Origin: Scilla litardierei
Taxonomy: Eukaryota > Streptophyta > Magnoliopsida > Asparagales > Asparagaceae
Direction: 5' to 3'
Length of the DNA stretch: 64,000 bases
NCBI GenBank assembly: GCA_030789695.1
Contig: CM061141.1
Coordinates: forward strand, 279,503,871-279,567,870
Shown one piece after another: positions 7,861 through 19,512 of the stretch; position 1 is the stretch's first letter, and every line of letters starts with the position of its first letter. Position numbers and translations under genes: made by a program. Below the pieces are notes generated by a model that did no database searches, had not been told where the DNA came from, and saw only the letters and a list, made by a program, of their open reading frames with translations.

Positions 7861-9465
7861 ATGGTGCTTCCAAAGAAAATGCGAGCGGGCTCTATACAAT
7901 CCTACATATATCTCGCTGCATTCTATCAGGCTGATGGAGAATCCTTCGGGGAAGCCTTGTCTAGGTTTGAAGGAATGTTAGAAATGTTCCAGACGGAGTC
8001 AGACCATGAGTGGAATGACTCCACGCTATTTGATATCTTCACTAGAAGGCTAAAGGGACCCTCACGTGAGTTTTTGAAGAGGATGCAAGTGGGGAAGTTC
8101 AGTGATCTACAGTTGGCAGCAGCCTTGGAGCAAATGATAGATGATGCTCGATCTACCGGTTCACTAACCGTTACGGTAAGTAAACCATACGACCAAGTAT
8201 TCATCGATTTTGTTATGGCTAATGTCTCTAGTGCTGGTACTATCATAGATGGAGTGTATGCTTCACTTGAAGGTGATCATATCCACCTTTATACAATCAA
8301 CACTCCACAAATAGAGACATCTGAGTTGCCAAAGGAGGACACGTACACGGGCCTATTGAGAAACATTGTCGACATAGTTCGAAATTCCGGTCCATTGACA
8401 ATAACGGCAGGTGATCCTTTTGAGCTTGAATTTCAAAACTTTATTACTCATCGTATCTCTTCCACAGGCACAATTGATGATGGAGTCTACGCTCTAATTG
8501 AGGGGTACAAGACCCATTTTTACACCATGGTCGAGATACATGCGCCTACAGAGCCACCTTATGCCGTCGTCGCCTCCCCCTGCCACCCACATGAGTCAGA
8601 GCAGCCCATACCATCAGAGGACATTATTGTGGAGGTCAAGCATACAGTAGTGGAGCAAACCATCGAGGAGGATGTGACTTTGGACGATGACATCTGCACA
8701 CAGATGGAACCCGAATTGTGCCCCCCTCCTTTCGAGCTACCGCAGCCATCCCCACCTTCGACAGAGGCTGAGCATCCCTTAGAGGACCACGCTTCCACTG
8801 ATGCTGAGGACAATCCCACAGAGCTTATGGCTCCCCTTCAGGGAGATCTCTTTACTCCCTCATCTCCTACATTTGATTCTCCTCCCGTGTATGATGTTTT
8901 TTATGATTCAGATTTTGACGACTCATCGTGCCTTTTACAGGATTCATGTACATACGATCAAGAGGTACGATGGGACGTATACGAGGAGGAGAGCAAGGAG
9001 TTAGCACCCATGGATGCTATTGACTATGATCAGGAGGTGCGATGGGATAAGTCTGACGATGATGAGGCGCTGCCTGATGAAACCCACGCTTATATGCCGA
9101 AGCTACCTGAACAACCTGAGGCGAACAACGAGGAGTTGATCGATGTTGTATACGAGAGTAGAGATTTATTTCCAGGGAAGTGTTGTCAACCGTTTTTAAT
9201 TTTAAATACTTATGTTGATGACCCTCTTTGGAATACATTTATTTTGGGGAAGAATTATCCACATCAGATTGATGCGGCTTATCTCTTGCAGGGTATAGGT
9301 GGAGTCCTTGGAGAGATGCTGGAAGCCGCATTGGTGGAATCTGATGGAGTCCGTGGACACACGCGCCTGGCAGAGCCACGGAAAGAGCAGTTGGAGCAGT
9401 TGCCTGCACCGGCAAAGATACTGGATCCACCTTTTGCTTTAGGTGATATCAATCCAGTAGTGTAG
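7861..9465 (+). CDS. Athila1 ORF: Gag-like start fused to a repeated domain and an acidic region
   Basis: An intact 534-codon frame, the only ORF of this element. Residues about 27-95 resemble the helical Athila Gag core (GESFGEALSRFEGML, then LKGPSREFLKRM). Two related blocks follow, residues about 91-146 and 169-222, each with an LTVT/LTIT strand, a TI(I)DDGVYA-like turn and a final HxYT. Residues about 230-420 are acidic and Pro-rich, with YDQEVRWD twice. The C-terminus (about 440-534) has a cysteine pair and a hydrophobic helix-like stretch. No zinc knuckle, protease or RT is present. It sits where gag-pol would be, after the primer site. A particle-forming or packaging role in the style of TR-GAG elements is inferred; the repeated domain is unknown to me. 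Confidence 0.8.
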   Translation: MVLPKKMRAGSIQSYIYLAAFYQADGESFGEALSRFEGMLEMFQTESDHEWNDSTLFDIFTRRLKGPSREFLKRMQVGKFSDLQLAAALEQMIDDARSTGSLTVTVSKPYDQVFIDFVMANVSSAGTIIDGVYASLEGDHIHLYTINTPQIETSELPKEDTYTGLLRNIVDIVRNSGPLTITAGDPFELEFQNFITHRISSTGTIDDGVYALIEGYKTHFYTMVEIHAPTEPPYAVVASPCHPHESEQPIPSEDIIVEVKHTVVEQTIEEDVTLDDDICTQMEPELCPPPFELPQPSPPSTEAEHPLEDHASTDAEDNPTELMAPLQGDLFTPSSPTFDSPPVYDVFYDSDFDDSSCLLQDSCTYDQEVRWDVYEEESKELAPMDAIDYDQEVRWDKSDDDEALPDETHAYMPKLPEQPEANNEELIDVVYESRDLFPGKCCQPFLILNTYVDDPLWNTFILGKNYPHQIDAAYLLQGIGGVLGEMLEAALVESDGVRGHTRLAEPRKEQLEQLPAPAKILDPPFALGDINPVV

Positions 9466-9888
9466 AAATTTTTATGCTTTAAATAGATGCGAATTCTCTC
9501 GATAGCGAGAGGACCGTATAGATTTGTTTGAATAAATATCACCTCATATGATGGCCACAATAATCATTTACACCCCAAACCCATTATATATATTAATTCA
9601 CCTCTTCATATTTTGATGTGTCACATCCTTTTGCTCACCACCGCCGAGCATTTCTTTCAAGTGAAACCTTACTTCCTTATTTGTTTGACTTGATCTCGCT
9701 TAGTGAAGCCGTGATATTTCTGATCAAGTCATTTGAATAGGATTGTTTGGTATAAGCTTGGGGGAAGGTGCTCTGATGCATCATTGTATGTGCATGTAGT
9801 TGCATTAGGATTTCATGTCATTCATTTCATCATTTTTCATTCACCTCCCTTATTACTATCGTTGTTCCTCATATTCTTTCATTATGAT

Positions 9889-9925
9889 CACATTGAGGAC
9901 AATGTGAAGTTTAAGCTTGGGGGAG
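9889..9925 (+). promoter_or_regulatory. AGGA-loop hairpin followed by a purine tract (Athila1, internal)
   Basis: CACATTG-AGGA-CAATGTG forms a perfect 7-bp stem and is followed at once by AAGCTTGGGGGAG. Athila2 (55851-55885) and Athila3 (60614-60650) have the same arrangement with other stem bases. It could be an internal polypurine tract or a 3' RNA element. Confidence 0.6.
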
Positions 9926-11414
9926 TGCATTTCCATGCCATTTAGATGCATTAGTTGCATTTTTACTTTATTTTAGGTTTTCTTTTAAAATTTTCAAATT
10001 TTTACATCATCTTTTTGATTTTTCCATCTTATTTTTCTTTTATGTGTGTTCATGCATCATATTGTGTGCTTGATTTTCTTTTCTTTTCTTTCCTCTCTTT
10101 TATTTTTTCTTATTTCTTTATTTTTCTTTTTCTTCTTTTGCTAGATTTGTTCCTTATGATGATATCTCTTATTGCTTTAGCAACCATCACGATGCTTATT
10201 ATTCATCGCCATACTACTTAGAGTATTCCATAGTCTTGCTATTCACATGTGCTTGCAAATCTATTTCTCTTGATGACCCCTCTAAGTGATCGCATGATAT
10301 TCATTGAAACTGAATGTATGGATTAGTGTTTGGTATGCTTTTGTTGGAAATGCACCAAAATTCACGCATCATTAGTATATCTGAAGCATCAGTTTTATTG
10401 TCTTATTCACCTCCTGTTGCATGCCTGATATGATTGTAAACTTACTGGTTGACTTCACTATTTATTGAAATGATTGAGAATATCCACGCTTACATATGAG
10501 TTTTAGTTGAAGTATTATTTTATTGAACCGTTCGTCAACATCTTAGAGTGAACCGAGTGCTACATTATTTCCTTCTCCACATATATCTTTTTATTCTCTA
10601 CTTGTCACTTGAGTTTACCTCCTAAAGCTACTTATATCGCATCTATTTCCCAAAAATCCCCACAAAAGAAAAGTTAGCTCCAAAAAGTCCAAAAAGCCAA
10701 AAAGGAGCCAAAAGCCAAAAATACAAATCATATAGCTCCTACAAAAATCCAAAAAGAAAAATGAGAAACAAAAAGTTCAAAAAGAAAAAAATAGAAAAAA
10801 TGTTTCTCTATCTCATTATTGGAGCCACAAAACACTTGGGAAAACCAAGGCAAAATCCCATTTTCCACTATCATATTCCTTTAGATGCGACGCCTCAAGC
10901 TAAGCTTGGGGGGTGAACTCGTTTGACCATATGAGTGAGTGCGAGATTAGAGTGGAGAGGTGCACGAATGTGGAAGTTTGATAATGCTGAAACTTAGCAA
11001 AATACATTAGTTATGGAGATTTCTTATGAATCGATATAAATATGTGAATGCCATGACTCTTATTCTATTCTCTATTGCATGCTTGGTGTGTATCTTATAT
11101 GCTTCATTTATAACTCTTGATTGAAAAGTGCATCGCCAACATTTGTATATTAAATCCTATGAAATACGTGATGTGGATATGAATTGATTGTATGAATTTA
11201 GAGAGTCCCTTTTGTTGTTCTTAAAAGCTTGCAAGTACTATGTTTATGTAAGATATGAAATCGTTTATAGCATGTGATTCGTATTTTCCAAGTCATCGTG
11301 ATGTGTAGCTTATGGCTTGAGATCTGAGAGTATAATCTAGCGACCCCTTCCACTTCGTATTCTTTTATTTCATTTCCCTTATTTTTCATCTCCCGAGTTC
11401 GTCTTTTTACTTAT

Positions 11415-11452
11415 CTTCCTCGAGGACGAGTAAGAGGTAAGCTATGGGATCT
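11415..11452 (+). promoter_or_regulatory. Terminal hairpin and polypurine tract of Athila1
   Basis: CTTCCTCG-AGGA-CGAGTAAG (one mismatch) is followed by AGAGGTAAGCTATGGGAT and then the 3' LTR start TGATCACT. Second-strand synthesis should start at the purine-rich stretch. The same hairpin stands before the 3' LTRs of Athila2 and Athila3. Confidence 0.65.
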
Positions 11453-12110
11453 TGATCACTCCATATTTTACACCTTTTTTCCGCATGTTTTCACGCCATT
11501 TCGATTGCTCATATTGCGGTTTTCAAGATTATTCGACAATATTGCGATGCTTTTCACTATTTCTTGTTTTTGTCGGATTTCAGGAAATATGGAGCGATCG
11601 GGAGCAAAAATGAGCTTAAAGGATTTGCACCCACTCCGGAGTGTCAACCATGGCCCTTTTGAGGGTTATTCTACAATGGAAGACGAGTGGAAGAAGAAAG
11701 AACGTCGTAGGAGCGACGAGGAAGCGAAAAGATGGAGATTAGGCATTTTCAGCATGCCACTCGGCCGAGTGAAGGAGTCACTCGGCCGAGCATTGAGAAG
11801 CCCGCTCGGCCGGCCAGATCGGACACGCAGCAGATTGAGTAGCAGCGTGCACTCGGCCGAGCATCACCAGCCCACTCGGCCGAGCACGGAGACACCACTC
11901 GCCCGAGTGGCATCACGACGACGGCAAGCAAAAATCCCAGACTTACTGGAATCCGTCAGGCGATTGAGGGTTCCGACTCGGCCGAGTACCGAATGCCCCG
12001 CGGCCGAGTGAGTAAAGCCACTCGTCCGAGCCACCCCCGGAGACAGACCCCTGAGGACCTCGAAGTTACTGGAATTTTACAGGGTCTATCACTCGGCCGA
12101 GTAGAGAAGC
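11453..12110 (+). repeat. 3' LTR of Athila1, first part
   Basis: Starts TGATCACTCC after the purine tract and runs to the insertion point of Tekay element B. From 11757 it is packed with CTCGGCCGAG-type palindromes. The LTR resumes at 22092. Confidence 0.9.
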
Positions 12111-14684
12111 TGTCACGACCCGCTTCCCTGAAATGGAGGCGAGACGTGAAAAGGTCCGCACGAGAGTGGAGCTGTGAAGCCCCAAACCCGATAAGCGTCC
12201 ACGATACATAAACAGGTCCCTGTAACCACAACAGAATAACAATAATAACACAAGGCGAGACAGAAATAAAATTCCACATCTCACAAATTGCCCAACATCA
12301 ACAAAAGTCCAACATCCAGAAAAGCCACCAGGCTAAAAGAAAAGAGTCTAAAGGCCCAGAACAAGGCCAACAAAAGCAACGACAACAACAAGGTATAGGT
12401 GCTACGCACCGATAACAAACAACTGTCTAACAAAAGTAAAACACAATGAAGACACTAGGACTGGTCCCCAGTGTCCACGTACTCCCCGTCAAACACAAGC
12501 TCGGGCTCGGCGTCAGCAAACACCTCGTCCTCAACAAGGTACTCAGGCTCAGGATCTAACATGTGTCACCCAAAAGAGTAAAGGGGCACATGTCAGCAAG
12601 TTTAAAAGACTTGAGCAAGGAAACTGAAAGTAAGGCAACTAGCAACCTAGCAGTTTAGTATGCATGACATGGCAGTTATAACATGAGTGCACAATTGAAA
12701 CATGGCAAGACAATTTGTACAAGAGAACAATCATCGGGACAAGACAAGACAAGACAAGACAAGAGTAGCCACGCTACTATCAATCTCAATCAATTCACAT
12801 TTTGTAGGTGTTTAGGCCCTTCGCTGAATGGCATAGCATTTCAGACCGATCGGCACTAAACACATTTCATGTTTCACGGTTGATTTGTAGATGTTTACGC
12901 CCTTCGCTGAATGGCATAGCATTTCAGACCGATCGGCACTAGACACTACCCCACCCCAAAGAGTTTACGCCTTACAACTGCAGTTGTTGATCAAACAGAC
13001 TCCCAGTTGAATGGCCGCTTAACCCTCACCCCCTATACCCACACGTAATGGAGCCTAGGGTCCCCGCACATGGAACTCAGCTAGTGAGCCTGGGGTTGCC
13101 TCGCACAATGAGCTCGCATTCCTATTTCACAATTCAATATCAAGCGTTGGGGTTTCCAACTCATTATGCTCGCTTCTGGTCACGAGCCAGGAAACACACA
13201 ATTCGGGCATTGGCTATCAACCAACACATGGCCCGCTTCTGGAACACGAGCCAGGAACACAAGCAATGTAGCAAAGCTACGCAATCACTGAAATGCATGA
13301 AGGATGCAATGACATGACAATTAACTTGCGTATCGACAATGGAAAGTAAACGTGACATGATAGTTGTGCAACATGCTAAATGTCGGAATTAGCTTCGTTG
13401 TCAAGCTAATTCCCCAATTTGCGCCTAGGCGAGTATCATTTCGTCGCCTAGTCTCTTTTACGCCTACAACAAGAAAATGGCCTAAACCCTAAGTGGCAAG
13501 TTTCACTTGCCTATCACCGGGGATGACGATCAACCTCGTCACACGGATGCTATCTACGGGGGAAATCGCTGTTAAAGGGGAAACAAACACCAAACAACAT
13601 GAAATTTATTAGGGTTTCACCAAAAATATAAATAAGTTATGAAAACAACGGTAGATCGATTTCTTACCGAGAGGAGGCGGAAGAAACACTCCGGGGAACC
13701 CTAGGATCAGATCTGGAAAAGATTGGAGAAGTTTGGGGAAACTAGGGTTTTGGGGGATTTGGGGATTTTGATGGGTTTTGGTGAGATTTTGGGGAAGATG
13801 AGAGGTAGATAGAGTAGATGGATGGTTTGGATGATGGATTTAGGGCTTGGAATGAAGGAATGGAGCTTGGAGGAAGATGGGGGCTGAAGGGGGAAGTTTT
13901 TAGGGTTTTGGGTCGTGTTGGGGAAGAAGAAAACGATTGGGTTGGGTTTAAATAGGTTGGGCTGGCGGCTGCCCAGAAATTAGGGTTTCAACACTAGTTA
14001 GTCGGTCAAAGAGCAACCACTGACCGACTAGTTTGGCAACTAGTCGGTCGGTCGACCAACGCAGACCGACTAAGTGCAAACAGTAACTCCTGAACGAAAA
14101 TAGGATTCTAGAGTTAGTCGGTCCATGAACAAATACTGACCGACTAGTTTAGCATCTAGTCGGTCGATGAACGTTCTTAGACCGACTAAGAGTAAACAGT
14201 AGCTGATACAAAAATAAGATGATGTGTTAGTCGGTTAAAGAAGCATTGCTGACCGACTAGTTTGCAACCTAGTCGGTCAACCAACGTTCTTAGACCGACT
14301 AACGATAAACAGTAACTCCTGAGAAATTTAGAAAGCTAACTAGTCGGTCCAAGAAGGATTGCCGACCGACTGGATCGTCATCTAGTCGGTCGGTGGCCCT
14401 TCTTACACCGGCTAATGAGCACGAAAAGTACCGATACGGAGCGCGGGGCCCCGGGATCGATTCCTAAGACTCCTAGGCTTGATCTAACAGTTAGATACGA
14501 CCGTTATGAAGTCCGTCACGAGTGACCTACTTCGAAATCGACGACCCTAAGGAAGAAGCGAGAAAATACGACGAATCGATCGAAAATGAAAGCTACGGAA
14601 ACGAAAACCACACAAGAGGAGAAAATCCACCCAAACATATATTATATTATATTAAATCCAGATATACGAAAAGCAGTCGTTACA
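12111..14684 (-). repeat. 3' LTR of Tekay element B
   Basis: On the plus strand it runs from TGTCACGACC to GTCGTTACA, so the element-sense LTR is TGTAACGAC...GTGACA. It has the same length as the 5' LTR. It contains the U3 palindrome array (about 13990-14400), the hairpin chain (about 13400-13515) and the acidic ORF. Confidence 0.95.
12455..12562 (-). CDS. Acidic 35-residue LTR ORF, 3' LTR of B
   Basis: Same 36-codon frame as in element A (starts MLDPEPE, ends DTGDQS). A base difference in the Pro codon is silent. The ATG is again in a hairpin arm. See the copy in element A for the conservation argument. Confidence 0.55.
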   Translation of the reverse strand: MLDPEPEYLVEDEVFADAEPELVFDGEYVDTGDQS

Positions 14685-14697
14685 TCCTCCCCAACTT
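14685..14697 (-). promoter_or_regulatory. Polypurine tract of Tekay element B
   Basis: Read on the minus strand, AGTTGGGGAGGA directly precedes the 3' LTR start TGTAACG. This is the expected primer for plus-strand DNA synthesis. Confidence 0.8.
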
Positions 14698-14730
14698 AAG
14701 AAAAATTCCGTCCTCGGAATTTCCAAAAAC

Positions 14731-17700
14731 TCACGAGTCCGGAAACAAAAGTGGGAAACGCTCTCGCATCTCATCCTCATTCTCCCAAGTAGACTCTCCA
14801 GGTGAACCGTGTCGCCACATCACCCTCACAAGATTGAAAATCTTGTTTCGAAGCGATTTCTGACGCCTGTCCAGAATCTGCACTGGATGCTGGTCATACG
14901 TCATATCGGGGCGAACAGTAATCTCCGAAAAATCCACCGCATGAGACGGATCACTAATGTATCGACGAAGCTGCGACACATGGAAAACATTGTGAACTCC
15001 TTCCAAAGATGGCGGCAAGGCCAAGCGATAAGCTACCTCGCCAACCCTCTCCAAAACGTCAAACGGTCCAATGTATCACGGGCTCAACTTTCCACACTTC
15101 CCGAAACGAATCACACCACGATTCGGGGAAATCTTCAAGAACACATGGTCGCCCGGCTGAAACTCCAAAGGACGACGTTTAGCATCCGCCCAATGCTTAA
15201 AACGGTCCTGAGCAATTCTCAACCTCTCCCGAATATTCCTGACGATATCCACGGCCTCCACGATCATCTCAGGTCCCAACAACTCTCGATCACCAATGTC
15301 ATCCCAACTCAATGGCGATCGACATTTCCTCCCATAAAGAGCGGCGAAAGGCGCCATGCCAATACTCGCCTGGAAGCTGTTGTTGTAAGAGAACTCCACC
15401 AAATGTAGATGATCCTCCCACGAACCCTTGAAATCCAACATGCACGCCCTCAGCATGTCTTCCAAAATCTGAATCGTCCTCTCGGACTGGCCATCCGTCT
15501 GCGGATGGTACGCCGTGCTGAAACTCAGACGCGTACCCAAGCTCTTCTGCAAACTCTGCCAGAACTGAGATGTGAACCTCGTGTCTCTGTCAGACACGAT
15601 ACTCACGGGGACTCCATGAAGTCGCACCACCTCCTGCACGATTCACGTTACATCACTATCCAAACTAGGAAAAGGAAATAAAAACGGAGAGTAAAAGAAT
15701 TTTACCTCCATATATCTCCTCGCTAGCGACTCAGTAGACTGTCCCACTCGGAACGGAATAAAGTGCGCAGATTTGGTCAATCGATCTACGATCACCCAAA
15801 TCGCGTCATTCTGCTTCGGACTCCGAGGTAGTCCAGTCACGAAATCCATAGTGATGTGTTGCCATTTCCACTCCGGAATCGAAAGCGGTTGTAGCAACCC
15901 GGCTGAACGCTAATGCTCCGCCTTCACTTGCTGACAAACCAAGCACTTGGCTACACTCCGAGCCAGGCTCCTCTTCATACCATGCCACCAATAATTCAGG
16001 CGAAGATCCTGGTACATCTTGGTGCCACCAGGATGCACAGAATACGACGAACTGTGTGCCTCCACCATCAATTCCTCTCTGATATCCCCAGCTGGCACAC
16101 ACAACCAGGCTCCAAACCTCAGCGAGCCGTCCTCATGAATCAAAAAGTCAGTCCGCAGACCGGCTTCCACCTGCTCCCGAATCTTCACCAGATTCGGATC
16201 CTTAGCCTGGCCAGCCTTAATCCGATCCACGATCGTAGACTGTACCTGCATGTACATCAACGAAGAAGCCTCCCCAGGAAGAACAATCTCCACGCCAGAC
16301 TCGCAAAAATCCTGCTGCAATCTCCACTGCGAGGTCAAAATCATCACCGCGGGAAGCCTACTCAAAGCATCCGGAACCACGTTCACCTTGCCAGGGTGAA
16401 ACTGCAAATCAATATCATAATCCGCCATAAGCTCCAACCATCGACGCTGTCGCATGTTGAGCTCCTTCTGAGTGAAAATGTACTTCAAGCTTTTGTGATC
16501 GGTGAAAATCTTCACTTTCTCACTCAGCAAGAAGTGCCTCCAAATCTTAAGAGCAAACACAACGGCAGCCAACTCCAAATCATGCGTCGGGTAATTCTTC
16601 TCATGAACCTTAAGCTGACGAGACGCATACGCCACAACATGCCCATGCTGATGCAACACACAACCGAGACCCTTGCCAGAAGCATCGCAAAAGATCTCAA
16701 ATCCACCGCTGCGATCAGGCACGACAAGAATAGGGGCAGTCGTCAACCTCTCTTTCAGAATACCAAAGGCACTCTCACAATCACCCGACCAAACATAAGC
16801 AACATCCTTCCGCGTCAACCTGGTCATCGGCTCAGCAATACGAGAAAAGTCCTTAATGAATCGCCGATAATAACCAGCAAGTCCAAGGAAACTCCGAATC
16901 TCAGACACAGACGACGGAACAGGCCATTCCCTGATGGCCCGAATCTTCTCGGGATCCACAGAAATACCATCTCCAGTCACCACATGCCCGAGAAAAGCAA
17001 CTCGATCCAGCCAAAACTCGCACTTCGAAAACTTAGCATACAACAGATGCTTCCTCAAAATCTCCAATACCGTCCTTAAGTGCGAGGCATGCTCTTCCTC
17101 CGACTTCGAATAGATCAGAATGTCGTCAATAAAGATAACGACAAACTTATCCAAAAAGTCGTAGAAAATCAGGTTCATCAGATTCATGAAAACTGCGGGC
17201 GCGTTAGTTACACCGAAAGGCATAACCACGAACTCATAGTGTCCATACTTCGTCCTGAACGCTGTCTTCGGAACATCTCCCTTCTTCACCTTCAACTGAT
17301 GGTAACCACTCCTCAAATCCAATTTAGAAAACACCCTCGAACCTCCAAGCTGATCAAAAATATCATCGATGCGAGGCAACTGGTATTTATTCTTAATGGT
17401 CACCGCATTCAACTCCCGATAGTCCACGCACATGCGACACGAACCATCCTTCTTCTTAACCAACAACACCGGTGCTCCCCACGGAGACACGCTAGGATTC
17501 ATATAACCCTTCTGTAAAAGCTCATCCAACTGCTTCCGCAACTCTTCCAACTCCGCAGGTGCCATACGATACGGCGCCTTCGAAATCGGCTGCGCACCTG
17601 GAACAAGATCGATAGAAAATTCCAGAGCTCGATCAGGCGGCAAACCAGACATCTCCTCGGGGAAGACGTCGCCAAAATCTCGCACCACAGCTGGCCACTC

Positions 17701-18125
17701 CAGCTCCATCTGCAAAGCCACAGCCTCCACCGGCCTGGCCCGAAATCTGACAGGACCAAGCGAACTGCTACCACGACTGAACTCAAATACTGGGTGTCCG
17801 GGAATCTCGAACACCACCTTCTTCCTCCTGCAGTCAATCGTAGCATAGAAGCTCGCAAGCCAATCCATCCCAAGAACTGCATCATAGTTGATGATGTCGT
17901 GGACAATGAAATCCGCAAAAAGCTCATGTCCACAGACCACCAACGAGCAAGAATTGCAACCACGATGCACCGAGACCACACCATTCCCTGTAACGATATT
18001 CCAACTCTTGGGAAGAGGGGACGTCGACAAGGAATGCCTCTCCACGAAGCTCCGAGAAATAATGCACATCGATGCACCAGAGTCAAAGAGGACTCGTGCA
18101 GGAAATGTGCAAACCAAAATCACAC
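14731..18125 (-). pseudogene. Pol of Tekay element B: protease, RT, RNase H, integrase, chromodomain (two nonsense changes)
   Basis: After splicing, the frame starts at the [18 protein letters not shown] protease. RT carries [13 protein letters not shown] and FIDDIL, and RNase H carries CDASGKGLG and [10 protein letters not shown]. The integrase zinc finger ends in [15 protein letters not shown] replaces CAG at 15910-15912. The integrase core follows ([35 protein letters not shown]), split by a short intron (15634-15705). A TGA at 15076-15078 replaces an Arg codon. The C-terminus (15054-14731) is a chromodomain-like module (PVQILDRRQKSLRNK, then [12 protein letters not shown]), which is thought to target integration to heterochromatin. 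Both stops are C-to-T type changes on the coding strand. Confidence 0.92.
15634..15705 (-). other. Integrase intron of element B (72 bp, phase 0)
   Basis: Element-sense sequence is ATGGAG, then GTAAAATTC ... CGTGCAG, then GAGGTGGTG. Removal joins two halves of the integrase core (RYME/EVVRLHG) in frame. Retained, it introduces a stop (TAG or TGA) within the intron. Element C has the same intron at the same position (71 bp). Confidence 0.7.
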
Positions 18126-18237
18126 CTAACAATCAATTAACAATCAAACCCTAGTCTAGCAAACAAACATGTTCAAGCAAACAACACAATCTAACAATCA
18201 AACCAGCTAGGAAAGTAACAGCTAGATTGAGGATTAC
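18126..18237 (-). other. Gag-pol intron of element B (112 bp, phase 1)
   Basis: The donor is ATCGCAG followed by GTAATCC, the acceptor TTGTTAG followed by GTGTGATT. Same length, position and phase as in element A. Splicing replaces the last residues of Gag by the protease frame. Confidence 0.7.
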
Positions 18238-19369
18238 CTGCGATAACCTCATCCACAGCCGCGCTCTCCGCAGCGGTCATCAGAAAAGCCTGCCTCCTCG
18301 GTGGAACAGCCTGCCGAAAAGCCTGCCCCTGCGGAACAAGAGCTGCTCCACGTCCAGCAGGAACAGACGCTCGCTGCTGCAACGGCTGAGCTGCAACAGG
18401 AGCCCTCCGCAGCTGACCCGCATGCCGACAATCCTTCGCGACATGGGAAGCATCACCACAAACTAGACACTGGCCCAAAAACTTCCGACACTGATCCTTG
18501 ACGTGGCCAGGCTTACCGCAGAAATGGCAAAGCTTCAGAATAGGCCCTCCTGGCCTCTTAAACTGAGCAGACTGGTTAGGCCTGAATCCAGGTCTAACCA
18601 CAGCTCTCGCCTGCTCCACAGGCCTCTTCCCAGCACCAACAATAGACCCCCTCCGCTGGTTCACGAGCAGCTCCTGCCTCTTGGCAGCGACCAGAACCTT
18701 CTGATAAGATTCCCGGTCAGAGGAGGTCACAAAACTCTGGAGCTCTGAAGCAAGCCCCTGCAGGAACCTCTGAGCTCTCTCCTCAGCGTCCTGCACCATC
18801 TTCGGCGCAAACCGACTCAGCCTCATGAACTCTTGGTGATACATGTCCACCGACGAGTTCCCCTGCTTCAAATCGATGAAACGCTGCAGCATCTCCTCCC
18901 TGGCAGCTTTCGGAAAGAACTCACCCTCAAATCTGGCCTTGAAGGTAGCCCAAGCAATCGGCTCCACCAACAACTTCTCTTCAGCATCCCACCAATTCCG
19001 AGCATTATCCTTGAGTTGCCTCTTCGCCAAATCAACCCACCCAGCCGGGGTGATCTTGGCCATCTTCAGATTGTCCTCGATGTTCCGAATCCACTCATCG
19101 GCAGCCAGAGGACCCTCAGAACCATCAAAATATGCGGGACCCAGCTCCCGAAATTGCTTCGCTCCTGGCTCAGAGCGAGGGGCATCCGGAAGAGCCCGGG
19201 CAGCTCGAGCAAGTGGAGCATTCTGGACTTGCAGAAGCACGCCCTGCTGCACTTGCATCATCTGGAGCATCATCTGCATCATCTCACCGCTGGTGGGTTC
19301 CCGCTCAGGCTCCTCATCATGAGGGAGCGCACCACTGCCCCCACCACGGGTGAAACGCCTTCCTGCCAT
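18191..19369 (-). CDS. Gag polyprotein of Tekay element B
   Basis: 392 residues, open throughout, nearly identical to the element A protein. The Gag core is at about residues 75-210. The zinc knuckle is intact here (CHFCGKPGHVKDQC, about residue 283) and is followed by a second Cys/His cluster (CLVCGDASHVAKDC). The C-terminus beyond the splice donor is a short tail (GNPQSSCYFPSWFDC) that only unspliced RNA would encode. Gag would build the particle and bind element RNA. Confidence 0.93.
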   Translation of the reverse strand: MAGRRFTRGGGSGALPHDEEPEREPTSGEMMQMMLQMMQVQQGVLLQVQNAPLARAARALPDAPRSEPGAKQFRELGPAYFDGSEGPLAADEWIRNIEDNLKMAKITPAGWVDLAKRQLKDNARNWWDAEEKLLVEPIAWATFKARFEGEFFPKAAREEMLQRFIDLKQGNSSVDMYHQEFMRLSRFAPKMVQDAEERAQRFLQGLASELQSFVTSSDRESYQKVLVAAKRQELLVNQRRGSIVGAGKRPVEQARAVVRPGFRPNQSAQFKRPGGPILKLCHFCGKPGHVKDQCRKFLGQCLVCGDASHVAKDCRHAGQLRRAPVAAQPLQQRASVPAGRGAALVPQGQAFRQAVPPRRQAFLMTAAESAAVDEVIAGNPQSSCYFPSWFDC

Positions 19370-19485
19370 CTAATGACACAGAGAACGAATCAGATTAGAC
19401 TCATAGCTTATGACTCGGACGTCGAACTCCATTTATTGGACATTCTAATATTATTATCGCTATTCCAAAAATCACAGTTACAGAA

Positions 19486-19504
19486 GGACCTGCATGGGCC
19501 ACCA
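19486..19504 (-). promoter_or_regulatory. Candidate primer binding site of element B
   Basis: Same TGGTGGCCCATGCAGG block as in A, C and D, 9 nt inside the 5' LTR. The tRNA is unidentified. Confidence 0.4.
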
Positions 19505-19512
19505 CTAAAACC

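Larger units (their letters stand above)
9466..11452 (+). other. Athila1 3' noncoding region
   Basis: About 2 kb without a believable gene. It holds three purine tracts of the form AAGCTTGGGGG (9754, 9913, 10912), a T-rich stretch (9955-10140), an A-rich stretch with repeated CCAAAAAG words (10660-10800), and the terminal hairpin and purine tract at 11415-11452. It is clearly similar to the equivalent part of Athila3 (for example GAGTGAACCGAG at about 10549 and 61242). Confidence 0.7.
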
